DNA of 11,460 nt from Victivallales bacterium. GTDB lineage: Bacteria > Verrucomicrobiota > Lentisphaeria > Victivallales > Victivallaceae. The notes under the pieces were generated by a model that did no database searches, had not been told where the DNA came from, and saw only the letters and a list, made by a program, of their open reading frames with translations. The stretch covers positions 1 to 11,460 of the forward strand of contig DAOWBJ010000022.1 of assembly GCA_030634125.1 (NCBI GenBank). Direction: 5' to 3'. The translations under genes were made by a program, and so were the position numbers. Each line of letters opens with the position of its first letter. Positions within the stretch are counted from its first letter, which is position 1. This document shows positions 6,593 to 11,460 of this stretch, piece by piece.

Positions 6593-7617
6593 TAATTCCA
6601 TTCTAATATTACTTTGCCGGAATTTCCTGAACGCATTACGTCAAAACCTTTCTGGAAATCCGTATAATGAAACTTATGCGTGATAACCGGCGTAATATCA
6701 AGCCCCGATTCGATCATACTGGACATTTTATACCAGGTTTCGTACATTTCACGACCGTAAATTCCTTTGAAAGTCAGCCCGTTGAAGACTACTTTATTCC
6801 AGTCTATAGCAGTTTGCGGAGGCTGAATTCCAAGTAAAGCGATTTTGCCGCCGTGACACATGTTGTCAATCATGCTGTTTAAAGCACTGGCATTGCCGGA
6901 CATTTCCAGACCAACATCAAAACCTTCTTTCATATTCAACTCTTTTTTGACATCCTCTATAGATTCTTTTGTAATATCCACCGCGCGGGTCGCGCCCATT
7001 TGTTTTGCCAGCTTCAGACGGTAAGGATTCACGTCCGTAATGACGATATATCGCGCGCCGCAGTGTTTAGCTATTGCCGCCGCCATGATTCCGATTGGCC
7101 CGGCACCGGTAATCAACACGTCTTCGCCAAGCATAGGGAATGACAAAGCGGTATGTGTCGCGTTGCCGAGCGGGTCAAAGCAACTTAATATATCAGTCGG
7201 AATATCCGGATTACAATGCCACACGTTGGTTACCGGGATGACCAGGTATTCGGCGAACGCGCCCGGACGGTTTACGCCTACGCCGCTGGTGCTCATACAT
7301 AAATGACGTCGTCCCGCCAGACAATTACGGCAGCGCCCGCAAACGATATGACCTTCACCGGAAACTAAATCTCCGACCCGGACATCATGAACATTATTAC
7401 CGAACGCTTCCACTATTCCGACAAATTCATGCCCGACAGTCATCGGTACAGGAATAGTCTGCCGCGCCCATTCATCCCAATTCCATATATGCACATCGGT
7501 ACCGCAAATAGATGTTTTCCGGATTTTTATCAAAACATCATTCACGGCATACTCGGGAATAGGAATATCACGCAATTCCAGACCTTCCGCCGCTTGAGTT
7601 TTTACTAGAGCTTTCAT
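6592..7617 (-). CDS. tdh: L-threonine 3-dehydrogenase
   Basis: Zinc- and NAD-dependent oxidation of L-threonine to 2-amino-3-oxobutyrate, which kbl then splits to glycine and acetyl-CoA; cytoplasmic. The length of 341 residues equals that of E. coli Tdh. It is a medium-chain dehydrogenase. The catalytic zinc site includes Cys38 (TSICGTDVHIW) and the His63-Glu64 pair in GHEFVG. The structural zinc loop has Cys93, 96, 99 and 107 (VCGRCRNCL...HLC). The NAD fold shows GAGPIG at 171-176 with Asp195 ending the second strand, which favours NAD over NADP. The threonine-type TSICGTDVHIWNWDEWA wording separates it from sorbitol and alcohol dehydrogenases. The ATG at 7617 follows a weak AAGAGA. First gene of a tdh-kbl operon, driven by the promoter at 7667-7695 and probably controlled by the divergent regulator. 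Confidence 0.97.
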   Translation of the reverse strand: MKALVKTQAAEGLELRDIPIPEYAVNDVLIKIRKTSICGTDVHIWNWDEWARQTIPVPMTVGHEFVGIVEAFGNNVHDVRVGDLVSGEGHIVCGRCRNCLAGRRHLCMSTSGVGVNRPGAFAEYLVIPVTNVWHCNPDIPTDILSCFDPLGNATHTALSFPMLGEDVLITGAGPIGIMAAAIAKHCGARYIVITDVNPYRLKLAKQMGATRAVDITKESIEDVKKELNMKEGFDVGLEMSGNASALNSMIDNMCHGGKIALLGIQPPQTAIDWNKVVFNGLTFKGIYGREMYETWYKMSSMIESGLDITPVITHKFHYTDFQKGFDVMRSGNSGKVILEWN

Positions 7618-7645
7618 AGTTTTCTCTTTTTTTCAGCCTTTTTGT

Positions 7646-7674
7646 TTGATATAGTAAACAATGTTTAGTATATT
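7646..7674 (+). promoter_or_regulatory. Promoter of the HTH-cupin regulator gene (sigma70 type)
   Basis: TTGATA (7646-7651) and TATATT (7669-7674) stand 17 bases apart on the plus strand. Start would be near 7681, about 60 bases before the regulator ATG. The -10 box overlaps that of the opposing tdh promoter. A perfect TATAAT at 7679-7684 is an alternative -10 but lacks a good -35 box at the proper distance. Confidence 0.65.
7649..7673. promoter_or_regulatory. Probable operator: 25-bp palindrome over both divergent promoters
   Basis: The core TAAACA-A-TGTTTA (7655-7667) is a perfect 6+6 inverted repeat. After one G-G mismatch (7654/7668) five more bases pair on each side, so 11 of 12 positions match. 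It covers the -10 and start region of the tdh promoter and the spacer and -10 of the regulator promoter. A dimeric helix-turn-helix protein bound here would block both. The obvious candidate is the adjacent HTH-cupin protein; this is inference. Confidence 0.72.
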
Positions 7675-7695
7675 ATCTTATAATGATTAAGTCAA
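7667..7695 (-). promoter_or_regulatory. tdh-kbl promoter (sigma70 type)
   Basis: On the minus strand, TTGACT (7695-7690) and TATACT (7672-7667) are separated by exactly 17 bases, giving one mismatch to consensus in each box. Transcription should start near 7660, about 43 bases before the tdh ATG. The -10 box lies inside the palindrome at 7649-7673. Confidence 0.8.
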
Positions 7696-7742
7696 TAGCT
7701 GATTAATAAAAAATTCAATATATTTAACAAGCTTTCGGTATA

Positions 7743-8330
7743 ATGAACAACAGAGCTGATAATATTCCAAAAGCGCCGGCAATTGGCGTCAATGTAAAAC
7801 GGCAGCGTTTAGAGCAGAAAATGTCTTTAGACAAGCTTGCCGACGCCAGCGGTGTATCCAAGGCGATGCTTTCTCAAATCGAGTCCGCTAAGGTCAATCC
7901 CACTATCGCGACGATGTGGAAAATAGCTCACGCCCTAAAAGTTGATTTTAATTTACTTTTGAAAGGAAAAGGTGATAGAGTACGTAAATTTGAAATAAAT
8001 CGCCATGAAGACCTGACCACGCTGGATGCTGACGAGGAAGGCGTGCATATTAACGTACTTTCCCCGATTACCATGGCGGAGGATCTGGAATTATATATTT
8101 TGACTTTTCAACCCGGCAGCATCCTGACATCTTCACCGCATTATCCTGATACCGAAGAATTTTTGACTGTCCTGGAGGGAAACATAGAAGTTTCCGCGGG
8201 CAAAAATGTGACAGTTCTAAAGAAAAATGATGTGCTCATTTACCAATGTGACGTCAATCATTCGATCAAAAATCTATCCCCAAAAGAATCAAAAGTCTAC
8301 TTAGTAGTAAGATTCGCGAAAAAGAAATAA
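7743..8330 (+). CDS. XRE-family helix-turn-helix regulator with C-terminal cupin domain
   Basis: A 195-residue DNA-binding protein. Residues 15-72 form a Cro/CI-type helix-turn-helix: a GVNVKRQR entry helix, then MSLDKLADASGVSKAMLSQI as the reading unit, and the typical SKVNPT-like segment. Residues 115-192 form a small cupin barrel with PGS...PHYPDTEEFLTVLEG as first motif (His133 and Glu138/139 as possible metal or ligand contacts) and GKNVTVLKKNDV...CDVNHSIKN as second motif. Proteins of this build (for example PuuR) sense small metabolites through the cupin. Its position, divergent from tdh-kbl with a shared palindrome at 7649-7673, suggests that it regulates threonine breakdown and itself, with threonine, glycine or an intermediate as possible signal; this is inference. 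The ATG at 7743 lacks a clear ribosome-binding site, but no later ATG leaves the helix-turn-helix intact. Whether it represses or activates is not visible. Confidence 0.9.
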   Translation: MNNRADNIPKAPAIGVNVKRQRLEQKMSLDKLADASGVSKAMLSQIESAKVNPTIATMWKIAHALKVDFNLLLKGKGDRVRKFEINRHEDLTTLDADEEGVHINVLSPITMAEDLELYILTFQPGSILTSSPHYPDTEEFLTVLEGNIEVSAGKNVTVLKKNDVLIYQCDVNHSIKNLSPKESKVYLVVRFAKKK

Positions 8331-8363
8331 TTATACCGTAAAATTCTATCCCGGAATATTTCA

Positions 8364-8400
8364 CAAGTTTAAAATTGCTCCGCAAAAAATTTGAAACTTG
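8364..8400. repeat. Imperfect 13-bp inverted repeat upstream of trkA
   Basis: CAAGTTTAAAATT (8364-8376) and AATTTGAAACTTG (8388-8400) pair at 12 of 13 positions around an 11-base loop. No T-run follows on either strand, so it is not a canonical terminator for the regulator gene. The loop bases GCTC (8377-8380) are complementary to GAGC at 8400-8403, so an RNA pseudoknot could be drawn. It lies 65 bases before trkA and may be a binding site or an RNA element of the trkA leader. The rest of the 134-base gap shows no gene. Confidence 0.5.
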
Positions 8401-8464
8401 AGCAGTATTGGGCTATATTAGTTGCTAATTATCTAATAAAATCTATTCACGGATTCAGAAAATT

Positions 8465-9817
8465 ATGAAAATTGGAATAGTTGGCGGCGGAACACTGGGG
8501 AAGTTTCTGGCAGTAACATTCTGCAAAGATAAGCACGATGTTGTGGTTATTGACTCTTCTTCAAAGATTCTGGACAGACTTCGTGAGAAGCTTGACATTA
8601 TGACCGTCGCCGGTAACGGCGCGAGCTATGCGGTTTTGAAAGAGGCAGGCATTGACAAAGTAAAAATGTTTATTGCCGTCAGCAGCGACGATACCATCAA
8701 TATTCACGCCTGCCGGATTGCCCGGCATATGGGTGTCTCCAATATCATTTGCCGTTTGACTACCCTGGAATATTTTGATACAGAAGCCGGTTTCACGCCT
8801 GAAAACTCAGGAATCGATTATGTTGTAGTCCCGCAGGAGGAATGTGTTCATAAAATTATCAACGTTCTGGATAATATTTCAACTCTCGAAAAAATTACTT
8901 TCAGCGTCCCGGAAGCCTTGATCGCCGCCTTTACCGTGGTTGAGGACTCACCTTTGAACAATATGAAGCTGATGGATTTTCCTTCCCCCGAACTGATTCG
9001 TTCGGTGCGTTTCGCGGCAGTTATCCGCGACGAGGAACTAATGGCACCGCGCGGAGATACTGTAATCAAGGCGGGCGATGAGATTTATCTGGCCGGACTG
9101 CGCGGCAAGGTTGACGCTATGGTTAAATGGGCATATCCGCAGAAAAAGAAGATTAGCCGCATTATTATTGCCGGCGGCACCAAAACCGGGTCGCAGCTGG
9201 CACTTGAACTTTCAAAACAGGGTTTCGATATTCGTCTTATTGAAAAAGACCATGACCTGGCTGAAGGCATTATGAATGAGATCAATACCCAAATGATGGT
9301 TATTAACGGCGACCCCAGCGAGAGCGATGTTTTGGAAGAAGCCGGGGTCTCCACATCTGATGTATTTGTCGCGGCCGGCGAAAAGGATGAAAGCAATATC
9401 CTCAGTTGTATTCTGGCTAAACGCATGGGGGCGAAAAAAACAATAGTCCTGACCAATAAGGAAGAATATGTTGACCTCGTCCGGAAAATGGACTTTATCG
9501 ACTGTGGTTTCAGCCGCTGGGTAGTGGCGGGGAATTCGATTCTCAGACACATTTCAGTGGTTAATCAAGTACATACCAGTGCCATTCTGCATCGAGCCGA
9601 CGCGGTAGTTTCTGAATTTGAAGTCAAGGAAAATTCCGCAGTCTGCGACAAGCAGATTGATCAGTGTATATTTCCGAGTTCAACCGTTTTGTCGCTGGTT
9701 TTCAGGGGCAGCAGAGTATTGACTCCCTACGGGGAACTGCCGCTCCGGGCAGGAGACCTTGTTACCGCCGTCACTACACAGGAAACAGAGAAAAAACTCG
9801 CGGAACTCTTTAAATAA
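8465..9817 (+). CDS. trkA: Trk potassium uptake system regulatory subunit TrkA
   Basis: Peripheral cytoplasmic protein that binds nucleotides and gates the TrkH potassium channel-like subunit. The 450 residues form the usual tandem of two RCK units. The first begins MKIGIVGGGTLG (dinucleotide loop at 7-12) with Asp30 ending the second strand, which favours NAD(H). It continues through a TrkA-C domain near 140-222. The second Rossmann unit begins near 230 with IIIAGGTKTG (233-242) and Glu260, and the last TrkA-C domain covers about 375-450. Length and order match E. coli TrkA (458 residues). No strong ribosome-binding site precedes the ATG at 8465, but the first codons encode the conserved first beta strand, so the start is secure. 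trkH follows after 20 bases in the same direction. The 134-base upstream gap holds an imperfect inverted repeat. Confidence 0.96.
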   Translation: MKIGIVGGGTLGKFLAVTFCKDKHDVVVIDSSSKILDRLREKLDIMTVAGNGASYAVLKEAGIDKVKMFIAVSSDDTINIHACRIARHMGVSNIICRLTTLEYFDTEAGFTPENSGIDYVVVPQEECVHKIINVLDNISTLEKITFSVPEALIAAFTVVEDSPLNNMKLMDFPSPELIRSVRFAAVIRDEELMAPRGDTVIKAGDEIYLAGLRGKVDAMVKWAYPQKKKISRIIIAGGTKTGSQLALELSKQGFDIRLIEKDHDLAEGIMNEINTQMMVINGDPSESDVLEEAGVSTSDVFVAAGEKDESNILSCILAKRMGAKKTIVLTNKEEYVDLVRKMDFIDCGFSRWVVAGNSILRHISVVNQVHTSAILHRADAVVSEFEVKENSAVCDKQIDQCIFPSSTVLSLVFRGSRVLTPYGELPLRAGDLVTAVTTQETEKKLAELFK

Positions 9818-9837
9818 CCCTCCGCCGAATATAAACT

Positions 9838-11358
9838 ATGAATATCCGTCATGTTATAAATGTTATCGCCGCTCTGACTGTGGTTATCGGGCTGGCTATA
9901 TTGACCGCCGTGCCGGTATCATGGATGATGGGCGATTCCAATCAGATTATTACTCTATTGACCGTTTCGGCCTGCATCCCGATTGTGATCGGGATCATCA
10001 TGTTCATACTCAGCAAAACGAAGAAATATACTCTGGGCAAACGAGAGGGTTTCGGCATAGTTACTTTCGGCTGGACCGCCGCCGCGATTTTCGGAGCCTT
10101 GCCTTTTATTATCGTCGGCGACCTTTTCTGGTATGACGCGTTTTTCGAAACCATGTCCGGATTCACCACTACCGGAGCGAGTGTCCTTGACAGCACCCTG
10201 CTGTTGAGCAATGGAGAAACTCTACAGAAAGGTATTGCCGATCTGCCCTATGGACTGCTTTACTGGCGCAGCTTGACTCACTGGCTCGGTGGTATGGGAA
10301 TTGTTGTGTTATCACTGGCAATCGTCCCCTTCCTCGGTTCCGGCGGGCAGGAACTCTACAATGCCGAGGTACCGGGACCGACTTCTGACCAATTGACTCC
10401 GAGAATCGCAAATTCGGCAAAGATTCTCTGGGGCGTATACTTGCTGTTATCTGTGGCTGAAACCCTGTTGTTGTGGCGTGAAATGCCATTGTTCGATGCC
10501 TGGTGCCACACTTGCGGAACCATGGCTACCGGCGGATTTTCGACTCAACAATCGAGTGTCGGTTTTTACAACAGCGTTTATGTTGACTGGGTCATAATAT
10601 TTTTCATGTTCCTTGCCGGCAGCAACTTTGTACTGCATTACCGTGCCTTGCGCGGTAAACCGCTGTTTCACTTTAAAGATGAGGAATTCAGGTGGTATTT
10701 GTATATTACCCTGATTGCGATCACCAGCATTACAATTGTTTTGATGGCCGCTAAAGAACCGATTGTCAGTACGACCGGACTCAAAGTTGTTCCAGGTCTT
10801 TTTCAATCAATTCGTTATGCCTCGTTCCAGGTGGTATCGATTTTGACCACTACCGGATTCTGCACCGCCAATTTCGCGATATGGCCGGCCTACGCCTGTC
10901 TGCTGCTGGTGATTTTGATGTTCATCGGTGGTTGTGGAGGTTCAACCGGCGGCGGCATGAAAGTCTCACGTTTCCTCCTGCTGCTCAAATATGGAGCGGC
11001 GCAGGTAAGACGTTGTCTTTTCCCGCGCGAAATTTCCAATGTTCACCTCAATAACACCAGGCTTGGAAGCGAAACTCTGCACAAAGTGTTGACTTTCTTT
11101 TTCCTGTTCGTGTCATTATTCGTGATCTTTTCTCTGATTTTATCTCTTTATCCGGGTGTTAATTATGAGACCGCGTCTTCCGCGGCGATTGCCTCGCTGG
11201 GAAATATTGGACCGGGTCTCAGTAAGGTTGGTGCCACATGCACTTACGCATGGCTGCAGCCTTCCGCCAAAATGATTCTTTCTCTGGCTATGCTGCTCGG
11301 ACGTCTTGAAGTTTATACCGTCCTGGTAGTATTGCTGCCGACCTTCTGGAAAAAATAA
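9838..11358 (+). CDS. trkH: Trk potassium uptake system membrane subunit TrkH
   Basis: Inner-membrane potassium-translocating subunit with four repeats of helix, pore loop and helix. All four pore loops are visible: FTTTGAS (109-115), TMATGGFS (228-235), LTTTGF (336-341) and SLGNIGPG (453-460), each with the filter glycine. The third repeat is followed by GGCGGSTGGGMKVSR (364-378), the glycine-rich gating loop of the family. WRSLTHWLGGMGIVVL (143-158) is a strong TrkH signature. At 506 residues it is slightly longer than E. coli TrkH (483). The ATG at 9838 follows the trkA stop by 20 bases without a clear ribosome-binding site; the next residues (MNIRHVINVIAAL) begin the first helix as expected. 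Pairing with trkA in one operon supports the assignment over KtrB, which is shorter and partners a single-RCK subunit. Confidence 0.96.
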   Translation: MNIRHVINVIAALTVVIGLAILTAVPVSWMMGDSNQIITLLTVSACIPIVIGIIMFILSKTKKYTLGKREGFGIVTFGWTAAAIFGALPFIIVGDLFWYDAFFETMSGFTTTGASVLDSTLLLSNGETLQKGIADLPYGLLYWRSLTHWLGGMGIVVLSLAIVPFLGSGGQELYNAEVPGPTSDQLTPRIANSAKILWGVYLLLSVAETLLLWREMPLFDAWCHTCGTMATGGFSTQQSSVGFYNSVYVDWVIIFFMFLAGSNFVLHYRALRGKPLFHFKDEEFRWYLYITLIAITSITIVLMAAKEPIVSTTGLKVVPGLFQSIRYASFQVVSILTTTGFCTANFAIWPAYACLLLVILMFIGGCGGSTGGGMKVSRFLLLLKYGAAQVRRCLFPREISNVHLNNTRLGSETLHKVLTFFFLFVSLFVIFSLILSLYPGVNYETASSAAIASLGNIGPGLSKVGATCTYAWLQPSAKMILSLAMLLGRLEVYTVLVVLLPTFWKK

Positions 11359-11415
11359 ATATCTTTTTGAGACGGCGGCATTGATCGTTTTTTTGTGTTT
11401 GTAAAAAAATGTTTA

Positions 11416-11444
11416 TTGACAAAGTTGTATTCAGGCAGTATTTT
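11416..11444 (+). promoter_or_regulatory. Strong sigma70-type promoter leading out of the window
   Basis: TTGACA (11416-11421) and TATTTT (11439-11444) are separated by 17 bases. The -35 is perfect and the -10 has two mismatches. It lies in the 102-base AT-rich stretch after trkH and should drive a gene to the right of 11460. The same stretch has a run of seven T's at 11390-11396 after a GC-rich segment, but no convincing stem, so no terminator for trkH is called. Confidence 0.6.
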
Positions 11445-11460
11445 TTAGCATATTTATTAC

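Noticed and set aside
6581..6601. Earlier ATG for kbl overlapping tdh
   Set aside because: AAAGGAG at 6586-6592 is placed for the ATG at 6580, and the extra seven residues are not family sequence.
7736..8338. 9-bp inverted repeats CGGTATAAT (7736-7744) and ATTATACCG (8330-8338) flanking the regulator gene
   Set aside because: Perfect but short and AT-rich. No transposase or target duplication is present, so it is probably chance.
9759..10136. 125-residue frame spanning the trkA-trkH junction
   Set aside because: It is out of frame with two clear genes and has an Arg/Tyr-rich shadow composition.
11365..11397. Possible terminator after trkH
   Set aside because: A run of seven T's follows GC-rich bases, but no stem longer than three pairs can be formed.

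Overview
The window is ordinary-looking bacterial chromosome with eight complete protein genes and one gene cut by the left edge. It also holds a short leader-peptide gene and several regulatory elements in the gaps. The gene set (tryptophan synthesis, tRNA modification, pyrimidine synthesis, threonine breakdown, peptide-type ABC permeases, Trk potassium uptake) suggests a free-living or gut-associated Gram-negative-type bacterium of moderate GC. Shine-Dalgarno sites are clear before trpE, oppB-like, oppC-like, pyrF and kbl, but weak or absent before truA, the regulator, trkA and trkH. The gap before truA carries AATCCTGTT-type short repeats. These traits would fit a PVC-group lineage such as Lentisphaerota, but that is only a weak guess.

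Left region (1-1253, minus strand): the first 339 residues of anthranilate synthase component I (trpE), preceded by a complete-looking tryptophan attenuator. The attenuator has a TTGACA promoter element, a 19-codon leader peptide with four Trp codons (WWWCCW), an antiterminator strand inside the end of the leader peptide, and an intrinsic terminator with nine U's just before the trpE ribosome-binding site. This is the most informative non-coding element of the window.

Middle region (1291-5312): a degenerate 9-nt repeat tract, then truA overlapping an OppB/DppB-like permease with a large extra extracytoplasmic domain, then pyrF. Next, convergent and separated by only two bases, comes an OppC/DppC-like permease on the minus strand. 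The two permeases probably form one transporter, yet they lie on opposite strands around pyrF, and no ATPase or binding-protein gene is visible.

Threonine region (5396-8330): tdh and kbl form a minus-strand operon that converts threonine to glycine and acetyl-CoA. Divergent from it is a helix-turn-helix/cupin regulator. The 125-bp gap between them has two face-to-face sigma70-type promoters whose -10 boxes overlap, both covered by one 25-bp palindrome. This suggests that the regulator controls both itself and tdh-kbl.

Right region (8331-11460): a gap with a long imperfect inverted repeat, then the trkA-trkH potassium uptake operon, then a strong sigma70-type promoter pointing out of the window. 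No tRNA, rRNA, CRISPR array, insertion sequence or phage gene was seen. I found no wholly new multi-gene system. The best candidates for new description are the trp leader, the shared operator and the enlarged permease.
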